64,000 nucleotides of DNA, taken from NCBI RefSeq assembly GCF_024436055.1, contig NZ_JANFNH010000003.1, forward strand, positions 62,001-126,000, given 5' to 3'. The DNA comes from Streptantibioticus rubrisoli (GTDB lineage: Bacteria > Actinomycetota > Actinomycetes > Streptomycetales > Streptomycetaceae). Below the pieces are notes generated by a model. It searched no databases, had not been told where the DNA came from, and saw only the letters and a program-made list of their open reading frames with translations. A program made the translations under genes and the position numbers. Positions 35,526 through 44,423 of the stretch are shown piece by piece (the stretch's first letter is position 1; each line of letters starts with the position of its first letter).

Positions 35526-36652
35526 GCCGGTGCCTCCACGTCGAAGAGGGCGTCGGCGGGCAGCCGACGGGACTCGTTCGCCACCGCGGTGGCATAGGTA
35601 TGGTCGAACAGCGATGCCACCTGGGGGTGCGGGCTCTCCTCGGCGAACGCCGCGGCCCGGGTCACCTCCGCGGCGACGGCGGACTGCAGATCGGCGAGCG
35701 TGCGGTCGTCGAGCACTCCGGCCTCCCGCAGCCGGTGCTGGAAGCGCGGTAGCGGGTCCTCGCGCTGTGCCGCGTCGGCCTCCTGCGGGGTGCGGTACCG
35801 CGCCGGGTCCACCACCGAATGGCCGCGCAGCCGACTGCTCACCGCCTCCACGAGCGTCGGCCGCTGCTCCCGCCGGGCCACGCACAGCGCCTCCCGTACG
35901 GCGTCGCGCACCGCCAGCACATCGGTCCCGTCGACCCGCACACCGGCCATCCGGTACGCGGCGGCCCGCCGGTGCAGTTCGGGCTCGGCGCAGGACTGCT
36001 CGACCGAAGTGCCCATCCCCAGCTGGTTGTTGACGACCACGAACACCACGGGCAGGTCCCACAGCGAGGCCAGGTTGAGCGACTCGTGGAACGCCCCGAT
36101 GTTGGTCGTGCCGTCGCCCATGTGGCAGACCACGGCCTCCGCGGATCCGCGGTAGGAGACGGCGAGCGCGGCGCCGACGGCGAGCGGCAGTTGCCCCCCG
36201 ACGATGCCGTATCCGCCCATCAGCCGCGCCTGGGCGTCGAACATGTGCATGGAACCGCCCCACCCTTTGGAGACCCCGGTGGTGCGGCCGTAGAGCTCGG
36301 CCATCGCACGGCCCGGGTCGATGCCGCGGCCGAGGGCGTAGCCGTGCTCACGGTAGTTGGTGAAGAGGTAGTCGGTGGGCTCCATGGCCTGGGTGACACC
36401 GACGACGGTGGCCTCCTCACCGAGGTTGAGATGGCAGTAACCGCCGATCCTCGCCTGGGTGTACGCCTGGGCCGCGCGCTCCTCGAACCGACGGATGAGC
36501 AGCATCAGGCGCAGGTACTCCAGCAGTTGCTCCGGCTCCGTCCCGTCGATGGCCTTCGGCTTCCTGGAGCGGGGACGTCGTTTGCGGGGAAGGTCCGGGA
36601 TCGGTCCGGGTTCGGCTTCGGCCGTTGTTCCGGGCACGGGGCTTTCGGCCAT
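35516..36652 (-). CDS. 2-Oxoacid dehydrogenase E1 alpha subunit
   Basis: The protein has 378 residues. A basic, Pro-rich N-terminal tail (1-50) precedes the catalytic part, with RRFEERAAQAYTQ, GGYCHLNLGEEAT and the thiamine motif GDGTTNIGAFHESLN...VNN. GWGGSMHMF and LRGHSVVDPARYR match pyruvate/acetoin-type E1 alpha rather than branched-chain enzymes. The ATG at 36652 has GAAAGG upstream. As the first gene of the operon it would set the substrate; pyruvate is most likely but not proven. Its place behind a SARP gene suggests supply of acyl-CoA for secondary metabolism. Confidence 0.9.
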   Translation of the reverse strand: MAESPVPGTTAEAEPGPIPDLPRKRRPRSRKPKAIDGTEPEQLLEYLRLMLLIRRFEERAAQAYTQARIGGYCHLNLGEEATVVGVTQAMEPTDYLFTNYREHGYALGRGIDPGRAMAELYGRTTGVSKGWGGSMHMFDAQARLMGGYGIVGGQLPLAVGAALAVSYRGSAEAVVCHMGDGTTNIGAFHESLNLASLWDLPVVFVVVNNQLGMGTSVEQSCAEPELHRRAAAYRMAGVRVDGTDVLAVRDAVREALCVARREQRPTLVEAVSSRLRGHSVVDPARYRTPQEADAAQREDPLPRFQHRLREAGVLDDRTLADLQSAVAAEVTRAAAFAEESPHPQVASLFDHTYATAVANESRRLPADALFDVEAPACQ

Positions 36653-36968
36653 GGCTGTGCCTTTCGTGCGTACCTCAGCGCGGCGGTGGGGGCCTATGGG
36701 CGGTTTCCACCGGGGAGTTGAGGTGGTGAATGTCTCCTTGGACGGGCGCGCCGCACGCGCGAACCCTGACGACGACGGCGAAGCAGATGATGAAGGGGCG
36801 CGGCCAGGGCAGTGGCTCAAGCGCCGTGCGCGCTCGCTGGATCGGGACGATCCGCAGCGCGGTCACCGTCGTACGTGGTCCTCATTCTGGCACACGCGTG
36901 AAGGGCGTGGCCGGAAACGTGTCAAACGAAAGGGTTGGAACACACAGCCTTCGACGGACGACTCCCGG
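36653..36968. other. Intergenic region holding the E1-E2 operon promoter
   Basis: No gene is recognised in these 316 bases. The promoter of the leftward E1alpha operon should lie here. The sequence around 36885-36955 is less GC-rich than its flanks. No palindrome, heptamer repeat or terminator stands out. Confidence 0.35.
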
Positions 36969-37184
36969 TCAGATGCCCTGACCACCACGGGAGAGCGCCC
37001 ACAAACCAGCCAGGGTGACGGCGGCGACCATCAGGATCACCACCGCCGAGAGCACCACTCGGCGCCGCAACTCCCGCCACCGCCACCGTGCTTCGACCAA
37101 CTGGAAGGCGTCGGGGGCGGGGCGGACAGTGTCGGCCAGTCCCGTCAGGGCGTCACGCAGTCGTACTTCCTCGTCCGTGCTCAC
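36969..37184 (-). CDS. Small single-helix membrane protein coupled to an ECF sigma factor
   Basis: The protein has 71 residues. A charged N-terminal half (STDEEVRLRDALTGLADTVRP) precedes one transmembrane helix (VVLSAVVILMVAAVTLAGLW). The GTG start overlaps the sigma-factor stop as GTGA. In SigE-like actinobacterial pairs this position belongs to short anti-sigma-like or accessory membrane proteins. No zinc-binding HxxxCxxC motif is present, so it is not a ZAS-type anti-sigma factor. It may tether the sigma factor; this is inference from position. Confidence 0.65.
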   Translation of the reverse strand: MSTDEEVRLRDALTGLADTVRPAPDAFQLVEARWRWRELRRRVVLSAVVILMVAAVTLAGLWALSRGGQGI

Positions 37185-37813
37185 GAGCTGTCACCTCTCA
37201 GGACGTTCTTCAGTGCTGCCATCCCCCGTGAGGTGTGCGACTTGACCGCACCGGCGGAGATTCCCATCGCCGTGGCGATCTCCGCCTCTTTGAGATCGAG
37301 CCAGTATCGCAGAACCAGTGCTTCCCGTTGCCGCACCGGTAACTTCTTCAGTGCCTTGACGACGGCTTGCTGGTCGTCCCGCAACAGCACCGAGTGTTCC
37401 GCCGACTGGACCTCGTCCGGCGGCTCCAGATGGCGCCGCATGATCTGGCGGCGGCGGATGCGCATCCGGGTCAGGTTCACCACGGTGGTCCGCAGGTAGC
37501 CTCCGGCCGCGTCCGGGGTGCGCAGTTTGGACCACCGCCGGTGGAGTTCACAGAACGCCTCCGCGACCATGTCCTCCGCGTCACCCTCGGCTCCGAGGAG
37601 CACGGCGAGCCGCAGAAGCCGTTCGTAGTGCTGCTCGAACAGGACGGCGAGCGCCGCTTCGCGCTCGTCGACACGCGGTAACCGACCGGGCTCCGACGAC
37701 GCTCTGCCCCCGCGGACATCGGGGGTGGCCCGTTCGCCGGTGGCGACGCCGTACAGCATCCGGGGCGCGGCGTGCCCGGCCTGGTGGGCAGGTCGTGGAG
37801 CGAAGATTCCCAT
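37181..37813 (-). CDS. ECF RNA polymerase sigma factor, SigE-like group
   Basis: The protein has 210 residues. Region 2 is at about residues 65-120 (FEQHYERLLRLAVLLGAEGD, AEDMVAEAFCELHRRW). Region 4 is at 150-200 (LPVRQREALVLRYWLDLKEA, GISAGAVKSHTSRGMAAL). The SigE-family C-terminus is short and lacks an extra domain. The ATG at 37813 has AAGGG upstream at a long spacing; a start at the VDEREAAL segment is possible. The gene is 32 bases beyond the symporter stop. Its target promoters are unknown. Confidence 0.88.
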   Translation of the reverse strand: MGIFAPRPAHQAGHAAPRMLYGVATGERATPDVRGGRASSEPGRLPRVDEREAALAVLFEQHYERLLRLAVLLGAEGDAEDMVAEAFCELHRRWSKLRTPDAAGGYLRTTVVNLTRMRIRRRQIMRRHLEPPDEVQSAEHSVLLRDDQQAVVKALKKLPVRQREALVLRYWLDLKEAEIATAMGISAGAVKSHTSRGMAALKNVLRGDSS

Positions 37814-37845
37814 GCTGTGGTGCGCCCTTCGAAACGGAGTGGGTG

Positions 37846-39387
37846 TCAGGTGACGCGCATGAACCGGAAACGCTCCCGCCGTGGAACGACGGCCCCGCCC
37901 GCTATGGCGTCCGCGCCGCGGGGAACCCCCGCCCACCGCAGGATCGGGGTGAGCGACAGCGCGATGCCGACATTGACTATGAATCCCAGTAACGCCGTAT
38001 ACAAGGGGAGGCGAATCGTCCATATGTGGAGGACGATGATGGAGTGGAAGCCGTGCAAGTCGGAGGCCACGGTACCGACGCCCATCCCCGCGGCCCATCC
38101 GGCGAGCAGCGCCACGGGATGGAACCAGGCGGTGAACAACGAGGCGATCACCATCGGAAAGGTCTGCAGGATCCAGACCCCGCCGAGGAGGTGCATGTCC
38201 ACCGCGGCCTGCGGCCGGACCAGCAGCGCGAAGGCCACGGCACCGACCTTGAGCGCCAGAGCGGTCCAACGCGCGACCTTGACCTCGTGTTTGGGGGTGG
38301 CGGCGGGGTTGATGAACTCGGTGTAGACGTTGCGCACGAACAGTTGGGACATGCCGATCGCCATCGCGGCGGCCGGAAGCAGGGCGCCCACCGCGAGCGA
38401 CCCGAAGATCAGCCCGGCGAGCCAGTCCGGCGCCAACCGCCGTATCAGGAGCGGGACGGCCATCACGTCATTGAGCCGGGTGACGTGAATCCCCTCGGCG
38501 ACGGCTGCCAGGCCCACCATCGCGAACAGCCCCAGCCACAGGGCCCACAACGGAAGGAAGACACTGGTCACACGGAGTGCACGGGAGTCCCTGGCGGCCA
38601 GCACCACCGTGAACACCTGTGGATACATCGGCAGCGCCAGAGCCGAACCGAGGGCGAGCGTCGCATACGCGCTGGCGTGCCGCGGGGACGGCACGAGACT
38701 GCCGCCGTGCCCGGCGAGTTGGACGGCGGCACCCTGGAACAGACGTGCGGCGCCGTGTTCCCTGGTGGCCACCAGGACCACGATGAGCAGCAGTGCCACA
38801 CCGACGAAGACGACCTTGACCGGGGCCACCTTCGCGAGCGCCCGCAGGCCCGCCCGGTGCGAGCCGATCGACGAGAGCAGACACAGAGCCCCGAGGAACA
38901 GGATCTCAGCGGCACCCCGTCGGCCCAGGCCCGCGGCGGCCAGCAGCGCGCGCGACCCCACCATCTGCAACGCCAGATAGGGCATGGAGGCGAGCAGTCC
39001 GGTGGCCGCCGCCGCGGTGGCCAGAAGCGGCGAGCCGTACCGGGCGCGGACCAGATCGGCGCTGGTCACCAGCGAGTGACGAGCGGCCAAGGAGCGCAGC
39101 CGCGGCAGGATCGTCAGGGCCAGCGGCCCCAGCAGCGCCGTGTAGTCGATGGCGTAGCACGCCATGCCGCCTTCCGTGGAGGCCAGTCCGGGAATGGCGA
39201 GATAGGTGTACGCGGTGTAGACGACCCCCGTTAAGAGCAGGCACGTAGCCGAAGGCCCGAGCGAGCGGTCGGCGAGTGCCCAACTCGACGAGCTGGGCAA
39301 TCCACCAGCGTCGCGCGGGTACCAGGCGGCGAACACCGCGACCGCGCAGGCCACGGCCACCGGCAGGGCGAACGACACAACTAACAC
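37846..39387 (-). CDS. Sodium:solute symporter (SSS family)
   Basis: The protein has 513 residues with about thirteen transmembrane helices. SSS features include VVYTAYTYLAIPG, the ARYGSPLLATAAA segment and the LAPDWLAGLIFGSLAVGALLPAA helix, which matches the LAP-W--G family pattern. Relatives carry acetate, pyruvate or other monocarboxylates. Three in-frame TTA codons are visible: codon 2, at 39232-39234 within CLLLTG, and near 37988 within TALLGF. Its translation may therefore depend on the bldA tRNA. No ribosome site is clear at GTG 39387, and an in-frame GTG follows at 39378. The 600 bases upstream include an A/C-rich repeat. Confidence 0.82.
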   Translation of the reverse strand: MLVVSFALPVAVACAVAVFAAWYPRDAGGLPSSSSWALADRSLGPSATCLLLTGVVYTAYTYLAIPGLASTEGGMACYAIDYTALLGPLALTILPRLRSLAARHSLVTSADLVRARYGSPLLATAAAATGLLASMPYLALQMVGSRALLAAAGLGRRGAAEILFLGALCLLSSIGSHRAGLRALAKVAPVKVVFVGVALLLIVVLVATREHGAARLFQGAAVQLAGHGGSLVPSPRHASAYATLALGSALALPMYPQVFTVVLAARDSRALRVTSVFLPLWALWLGLFAMVGLAAVAEGIHVTRLNDVMAVPLLIRRLAPDWLAGLIFGSLAVGALLPAAAMAIGMSQLFVRNVYTEFINPAATPKHEVKVARWTALALKVGAVAFALLVRPQAAVDMHLLGGVWILQTFPMVIASLFTAWFHPVALLAGWAAGMGVGTVASDLHGFHSIIVLHIWTIRLPLYTALLGFIVNVGIALSLTPILRWAGVPRGADAIAGGAVVPRRERFRFMRVT

Positions 39388-39699
39388 TGGGGCAGACAGT
39401 GCTCAGCTCCATCGGCTTGGGGCCTCGGGGGTAGGTCCAGTCCTCTGCGCGCCCGGAAGTGGCGGCCAGCGGACCGTAAACCGCCGGTCCGTGGCATGCA
39501 ACTGCCTTTGCGTAACGTCATATCCTCGGTCGTTGCGCGCCGTTTGGTGGTTTTGGGCTCATTGGGCAACCTGCCCTCAACACGGCTTCGGCGATACCTC
39601 TCGGGTATCGCACCAGACTCGGATGGTCTTTCCCTCCGGCACGGGCCTGGTGATGGGATCGAGGGGCACGGCGGCCGGGCAGGGCCGCCGCCGCATCCG

Positions 39700-39885
39700 C
39701 ACGAGCAGCCAACACGCAACAGCCAACGCAACCAACACCCAACAGCGACCGAGCAAGCAACAAGCAGCCAGCGCACAGCAGGCAACACACAACAGTCAGC
39801 ACGAAGACACAGCACGAAGACAGATCCGAACACACACAGCCCGAAGACACAGCACGAAGACACAGCGCAGACACCACATCAACCG
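39700..39885. repeat. A/C-rich low-complexity tract with imperfect tandem repeats
   Basis: Plus-strand sequence is nearly free of T and dominated by CAACA/CAGCA words. It ends in about four imperfect copies of AGCACGAAGACAC (about 39797-39867). It lies between the divergent symporter and FUSC genes. Predicted Cys/Val-rich frames on the minus strand come only from this skew. The rest of 39388-40034 holds no recognisable gene. Confidence 0.65.
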
Positions 39886-40034
39886 CGCAGCGGACGGACG
39901 ACCAACCTCCGCTGCCCGGCGGGGGGGTTCGATGGAAACGTCACGTAGACCACGCGGACCGCGGATACCCGCGGAACGCACCAGTGCGGCACGGGCAGCA
40001 GCCATACGCCACCCGGAGCGAAGCGGTCCGACGC

Positions 40035-41921
40035 ATGGCTGAGAGCTCGGCCGCCCGCCATGGCGTGCCCGCCGCGCACGCCGCCAAGTCCGCTCCCAGC
40101 AGCCCGATCCAGCGGCTCCCGCTGCGCGGCCTCTTCCGGATCGGGCACGCGCCCGACATCTGGTACAAGGCGGCGGTGAGCGCCGTGGTCACCATCGGCA
40201 CGGTACTGGTGACCCTCCTCGCACTGGGCCGCCTGGACCTGGCCGTCTACTGCCTCGCGGGCGCCTTCTGCGCCCTGTACGGCCATGGCCTGCCCTACCC
40301 GGCGCGCGCCCGCACCATCCTCGGCCTGGCGGTCGGAATGATCGCCGGAGCGGGGGTCGCCATGGCCACCTCGGCGCTCACCCACTCGATCGCCGTGCGG
40401 GTGGCCGTCGCCTCGGTCCTGGCCGCGGTGCAGAAGGTCGCCTGCGACGCCTCGCACATCGGGCCGCCCGGCAACATCGTGCCCACCTTCCTCACCGCGG
40501 CCCTCTCCTTCGCCCCGCAGCAACTCGCCGACATTCCCTTCCACTTGGGCCTCGCCTGCCTTGGCGCCACCCTCGGCTGGCTGGTCTGCATGGCCCCCGC
40601 CGTGGTCCGCCCGCACGGGCCGGAACGCATCGCCAGCGCGCGTGCACTGGAGGCGGCCGCCCGGCTGGCCCTGGCGGGCCAGGACCCACCGGCCCGCACC
40701 CGGCACGAGGCGACGGCCATGCTGGACGCCGCGTGGCGCACCCTGGCCCGGATGTCCAACCGGAGATCATCCGCCGCACGCATCCGCCACCAGCTGGAAC
40801 ACGCCCTGCTGCAGGCCGAGGCGATGCCGACCGACGGTCCGGCACCCCGCAGACTCACCTCCTGGGCACGCAAGTTGCGGCAGAACCGGCCGCTCCCCGA
40901 CGAGCTCCCGAGCGCCGCGACAAGCAGTGGCCAGCCGCACCCCACGCCCCACATACGACCGGCGTGGCGCGCTCTGCTGGGCGCGCTCAAACCCGGCTCA
41001 CCGCTGCTTCCCGTGGGGCTGCGCACCCTCGTCGGCTGCGCCGTGGGCGGCTGGCTGTCCATGGCGATCGGCGTGGGACGACCGTACTGGGCGGTGGTCA
41101 CCGCCGCGTCGTTGTTCCAGGCGAACGCCGCGCTGTCCTGGCACCGCGCGGTCAACCGCGTCCTCGGCACCTTCCTCGGTGTGCTGCTCTTCACCGCGTT
41201 GATTCCGGTGGTCGAGATGGGGCACCCCGCCATGGTGGCCGCCGCGCTCGTCTGTCTTCTCGGTATGGAAGCGACGATCGCCCGGAGCTACTGGCTGGGT
41301 ACCACCTTCATCACCCCGCTGGCACTGATCGTCGCGCAGCTCGCCAAGGTGCAGCCCGCGCGTGAACTGGCCATCGACCGGTGGGAGGACACCTGCATCG
41401 GCGCCGTGATCGGCGTGCTGTGCTGTCTGCTGATCACCAACCGCCGGGCGACCCATCGGGTGCACTCGGCCATTGCCAAGGTGGCCGAAGCGACCACCGA
41501 GGCACTGCGGCTGCTGGAAACCGACACCACCCGGCGCGGCTGCGCACCACCGGACCACCGCACCGCCACCCATCATGAACTCGGCCGCGCCCGCCACCGT
41601 CTGGTGGGAGCGCTGATGGACCTGCGCCAAGCCGCGGACGCCGCGGGGGGCGAGTGGTGGCAACCGCATCTGTCGCGCCGACACGTGGCGGACGCCGAAT
41701 ACGAGGGCCATCTGACCCTGGCGGCACTCGCCCGCCACCGCATTCACCTGTCCCGCCCTACCCCGACGGAATCGGTCGTGGCCACCACCGACGCGGGCTC
41801 GACGGCCGACCTGCCCGTCATGGTCACGGGCCATCCCAGGCAAACCGCTACACCAACGGAAGAGCGCCAGGTGTCGGCGGCCGCGGATTTGCCTTCGAGT
41901 GGACTCCAACCTCCACACTGA
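40035..41921 (+). CDS. FUSC-family integral membrane protein
   Basis: The protein has 628 residues. Two blocks of about five hydrophobic helices (residues 40-190 and 330-470) are separated and followed by cytoplasmic helical regions, the layout of the fusaric-acid-resistance/aromatic-acid exporter (AaeB-like) family. The segment GRPYWAVVTAASLFQANAAL is characteristic. The likely role is efflux of aromatic or other acids. ATG 40035 is used; GTG 39984 is in frame, and neither has a good ribosome site. A link to export of aminohydroxybenzoate products from the nearby cluster is possible but only inferred. Confidence 0.8.
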   Translation: MAESSAARHGVPAAHAAKSAPSSPIQRLPLRGLFRIGHAPDIWYKAAVSAVVTIGTVLVTLLALGRLDLAVYCLAGAFCALYGHGLPYPARARTILGLAVGMIAGAGVAMATSALTHSIAVRVAVASVLAAVQKVACDASHIGPPGNIVPTFLTAALSFAPQQLADIPFHLGLACLGATLGWLVCMAPAVVRPHGPERIASARALEAAARLALAGQDPPARTRHEATAMLDAAWRTLARMSNRRSSAARIRHQLEHALLQAEAMPTDGPAPRRLTSWARKLRQNRPLPDELPSAATSSGQPHPTPHIRPAWRALLGALKPGSPLLPVGLRTLVGCAVGGWLSMAIGVGRPYWAVVTAASLFQANAALSWHRAVNRVLGTFLGVLLFTALIPVVEMGHPAMVAAALVCLLGMEATIARSYWLGTTFITPLALIVAQLAKVQPARELAIDRWEDTCIGAVIGVLCCLLITNRRATHRVHSAIAKVAEATTEALRLLETDTTRRGCAPPDHRTATHHELGRARHRLVGALMDLRQAADAAGGEWWQPHLSRRHVADAEYEGHLTLAALARHRIHLSRPTPTESVVATTDAGSTADLPVMVTGHPRQTATPTEERQVSAAADLPSSGLQPPH

Positions 41922-41964
41922 TCCCGGACAGCATCCGTGCCGGGGGCCAGAAAGGCGACAGCTG

Positions 41965-42777
41965 ATGGAGACGACGAGCCGGGCAGGGCACCCCCTGCCG
42001 TACGACACCTACCGGGAGGCCGTCGAACGGGAGACGCTGCGCTTCGCCGAGGTGGTTGGAGCAGCCGACCCCGCGACCGTCGTGCCCTCGTGCCCGGACT
42101 GGACGCTGGCCGATCTCACCCGGCATGTTGGAGCGCTGCAGCGCTGGTTCTGCACGCTGCTGACCCAACTGGTGCAGGAGCCGCCGCGCAGCCGCGATGT
42201 GGATCTGGGGCTGCCGGAACGTGTGGAGGAGTACGCCGACTGGGTGGCCGCGGGCGTTCCGGGGGTGGTCGCCGTGCTGCGGGCAACGGATCCCCATGCG
42301 GCGATGTGGGCCTGGGGTGAGGACCAGTACGCGCGGTTCTGGGCCCGCAGGATGCTGTTCGAGACGCTGGTGCACCGGGTGGACGCCGAACGTGCCGTCG
42401 GCCGGGAGTCGGACATCGACCCGGTGCTGGCGGCGGACGGCGTGGACGAGTTCCTCGTCAACCTGCGCTACGCGGGCCTGTTCGCCCCCGCCGTGGCGCA
42501 ACTGCGCGGTACCGGCGAGACCATCGCCTTCCGCTGCGCGGACCCCGCGGGCAGCGTCAGCGAGGAGTGGCGGATGCGGCTGGAGCCGACCGGTTTCCAC
42601 CTGCTGCCGCCAGCGGGACCCGACGAGGGGCCGACCGAGGCACAGGCAGTGGTACGCGGGCAGGCGGCGGACCTCCTGCTACTGCTCTACGGACGGCGGT
42701 CGTACAAGGAGACCGCCTTCGGCATCTCGGGCGACCTGACGGTGCTCGACCACTGGTTCACCCACACGGCCTTCTGA
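41965..42777 (+). CDS. TIGR03083 / mycothiol-dependent maleylpyruvate isomerase-family protein
   Basis: The protein has 270 residues. The DinB-like four-helix bundle opens with SCPDWTLADLTRHVGALQRWF, which carries the conserved histidine, and continues to MLFETLVHRVDAERAVGR, which carries the second metal-ligand histidine. Members are metal-binding and act as mycothiol-dependent isomerases or transferases; most actinomycete copies have no known substrate. The ATG has GAAAGG upstream. It is 43 bases beyond the FUSC stop and convergent with the MarR gene. Confidence 0.82.
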   Translation: METTSRAGHPLPYDTYREAVERETLRFAEVVGAADPATVVPSCPDWTLADLTRHVGALQRWFCTLLTQLVQEPPRSRDVDLGLPERVEEYADWVAAGVPGVVAVLRATDPHAAMWAWGEDQYARFWARRMLFETLVHRVDAERAVGRESDIDPVLAADGVDEFLVNLRYAGLFAPAVAQLRGTGETIAFRCADPAGSVSEEWRMRLEPTGFHLLPPAGPDEGPTEAQAVVRGQAADLLLLLYGRRSYKETAFGISGDLTVLDHWFTHTAF

Positions 42778-42855
42778 ACGCGGCGACGGCGACACCGCCT
42801 GCGCACAACGTCCCACCCGGCGCGGTGAGTTGCTGGCCCTCAGGGAACGATCGTT

Positions 42856-43314
42856 TCAGCTCCAGCGGATCTCCGCGCGGTCGCCCTGGGCCACCTTCAG
42901 CAGTGCGGAGGCGAGGACGTGCGTCTCCTCCTCGGTGAGGTAGGCGGAGAAGTGGCGGTGGATGCCGCGCAGATACGCGGGAGCGGTCTCGCGCAGCGCG
43001 TCCTGGCCAGCCTCGGTGATGGTGGCCCAGACCACGCGTTTGTCGGTGGCGTCCTGGCATTTGCGGACCAGACCGCTCTTGGCCATCTCGTCGACCAGGC
43101 GGCTGACCCGGGTGCGGCTGAGCACCACCCGGTCGGACAGCTCCTGCATGCGCAGCCCGCCGGTCCCGGCGGCCCGTAGTTCCAGGAGCACGTCGTACCA
43201 GGTGAGGGGCACGGTACCGGCTCGCTGTACATCGGCCTCGATGGCTCGCACAGCCGTGTTGTGCGCGAGCAGCAGCGCCCGCCAGGCCTCTAGTCGCACA
43301 TCGCCATTACTCAC
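42856..43314 (-). CDS. MarR family repressor
   Basis: The protein has 152 residues. The winged helix lies at about residues 50-105 (MQELSDRVVLSRTRVSRLVD, then GLVRKCQDATDKRVVWATIT). It is divergent from the rhodanese-YceI genes, and the gap carries two copies of GTGCG-N2-CGCAC, one inside the rhodanese promoter. It thus probably represses that operon and itself. The GTG at 43314 is used; a longer frame starts at 43350. One cysteine (C in VRKCQDA) could act as a redox switch, as in OhrR-like proteins, but this is speculative. Confidence 0.85.
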   Translation of the reverse strand: MSNGDVRLEAWRALLLAHNTAVRAIEADVQRAGTVPLTWYDVLLELRAAGTGGLRMQELSDRVVLSRTRVSRLVDEMAKSGLVRKCQDATDKRVVWATITEAGQDALRETAPAYLRGIHRHFSAYLTEEETHVLASALLKVAQGDRAEIRWS

Positions 43315-43334
43315 GGGACCCAGTCTATCGGCAC

Positions 43335-43378
43335 TTGTGTGCGAGCGCACGCACTTGTTAGAGTGTGTGCGCCCGCAC
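43335..43378 (+). promoter_or_regulatory. Rhodanese promoter with two MarR-type operators
   Basis: Promoter TTGTGT (43335-43340), 18-base spacer, TAGAGT (43359-43364). The palindrome GTGCG-AG-CGCAC (43339-43350) overlaps the -35 box and spacer, and a second copy, GTGCG-CC-CGCAC (43367-43378), lies at the expected transcript start. The two are 28 bases apart. Confidence 0.6.
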
Positions 43379-43421
43379 GGATTCCAAGCCGTGAGAGAGC
43401 CGATCCAAAGGGGGATCAGCC

Positions 43422-43760
43422 ATGCCCAAGAACATCGGACGCGATGAGGTCCAGAAGAAGATCGAGGCCGGTGCCACCGTGCTGGAGGCGCTGCCGGCCT
43501 CGTACTACGAGGACAAGCACCTGCCCGGTGCGCTCAACTTCCCGCTGGACGACGTGGACAAGCTCGCCGGCGAGCTGCTGCAGGACAAGTCCGCGGAGAT
43601 CGTCGTGTACTGCACCGACACCACGTGCAACAACTCCGGGATCGCGGCCACGCGGCTGGAGGAGCTCGGTTACACCAACGTTCACAAGTACGCCGCGGGC
43701 AAGTCGGACTGGATCGCGGCCGGACTGCCGACCGAGTCCGGCCCGGCTGCCAAGGCCTGA
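43422..43760 (+). CDS. Rhodanese-domain sulfurtransferase
   Basis: The protein has 112 residues, a single rhodanese domain. The active-site loop is VVYCTDTTCNNSG, with Cys about residue 66. The CDC25/rhodanese entry motif HLPGALNFPLDD is clear. It transfers sulfane sulfur or senses persulfide. The ATG has AAGGGGG upstream. It forms an operon with yceI, 18 bases downstream, under a divergent MarR regulator, a combination common in Streptomyces. Confidence 0.88.
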   Translation: MPKNIGRDEVQKKIEAGATVLEALPASYYEDKHLPGALNFPLDDVDKLAGELLQDKSAEIVVYCTDTTCNNSGIAATRLEELGYTNVHKYAAGKSDWIAAGLPTESGPAAKA

Positions 43761-43778
43761 CGAAGGGAATCGACTGCG

Positions 43779-44354
43779 ATGAGCAGTGCAAGCGCGGCCA
43801 CCCGTACGCTCGGCGGGGTGGAGCTGCCCGCCGCCGGTGAGTGGAAGCTCGACCCCGGCCACGCCGAAGTGGGCTTCGTCGGGCGGCACTTCATGATGAC
43901 CAAGGTCCGTGGGCGGTTCCACGGTGTCGACTCGACCATCCTGGTGGGGGAGCGCCCCGAGGACAGCAAGGTGACCGCGGTCATCGACATCGCCTCCCTG
44001 GACACCGGCGACAAGTCCCGTGACGACCACCTGAAGTCCGCCGACTTCTTCGACGTGGAGAAGTTCCCCAAGGCGACGTTCACCTCGACCTCGGTGACCT
44101 GGCAGGGCACCAGCGGGTCGGCGGTCGGCGATCTGACGATCAAGGACGTGACCCGGCCGGTCACCCTGCAGATCGACTACCTCGGATACGCCAGGGACCC
44201 CTGGGACAACGACCGGATCGTGTTCTCCGCCAAGGGCAAGGTCAACCGCGAGGAGTGGGGGCTGACCTGGAACATGGTCCTGGAGTCGGGAGGCCTGATG
44301 GTCTCCAAGGAGATAGAGCTGGTGCTGGAGTTCGAAGCCATCCGGCAGGCCTGA
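43779..44354 (+). CDS. YceI-like lipocalin-fold protein
   Basis: The protein has 191 residues. The YceI pattern is complete: WKLDPGHAEVGFVGRHFM, then KVRGRFHGVDSTI, SRDDHLKSADFFDVEKFP and LTIKDVTRPVTL. The family has an eight-stranded barrel that binds isoprenoid-type or other hydrophobic molecules. No signal peptide is present, so it is cytoplasmic here. The partner rhodanese and MarR regulator suggest an oxidative or sulfur-stress response. Confidence 0.9.
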   Translation: MSSASAATRTLGGVELPAAGEWKLDPGHAEVGFVGRHFMMTKVRGRFHGVDSTILVGERPEDSKVTAVIDIASLDTGDKSRDDHLKSADFFDVEKFPKATFTSTSVTWQGTSGSAVGDLTIKDVTRPVTLQIDYLGYARDPWDNDRIVFSAKGKVNREEWGLTWNMVLESGGLMVSKEIELVLEFEAIRQA

Positions 44355-44423
44355 GGGGGCTGGGGGCCGGGAGCCGCGCGACACCGGCCGCCGAAGACAT
44401 GGCCGAACAGCGCGGTGATCCCT

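Noticed and set aside
39381-39863. Cys/Val-rich 160-residue minus-strand frame
   Set aside because: Its odd composition comes from reading the A/C-rich repeat backwards; no ribosome site or homology.
39797-39867. CRISPR-like array in the AGCACGAAGACAC repeats
   Set aside because: The units are short, imperfect and adjacent, without unique spacers or cas genes.
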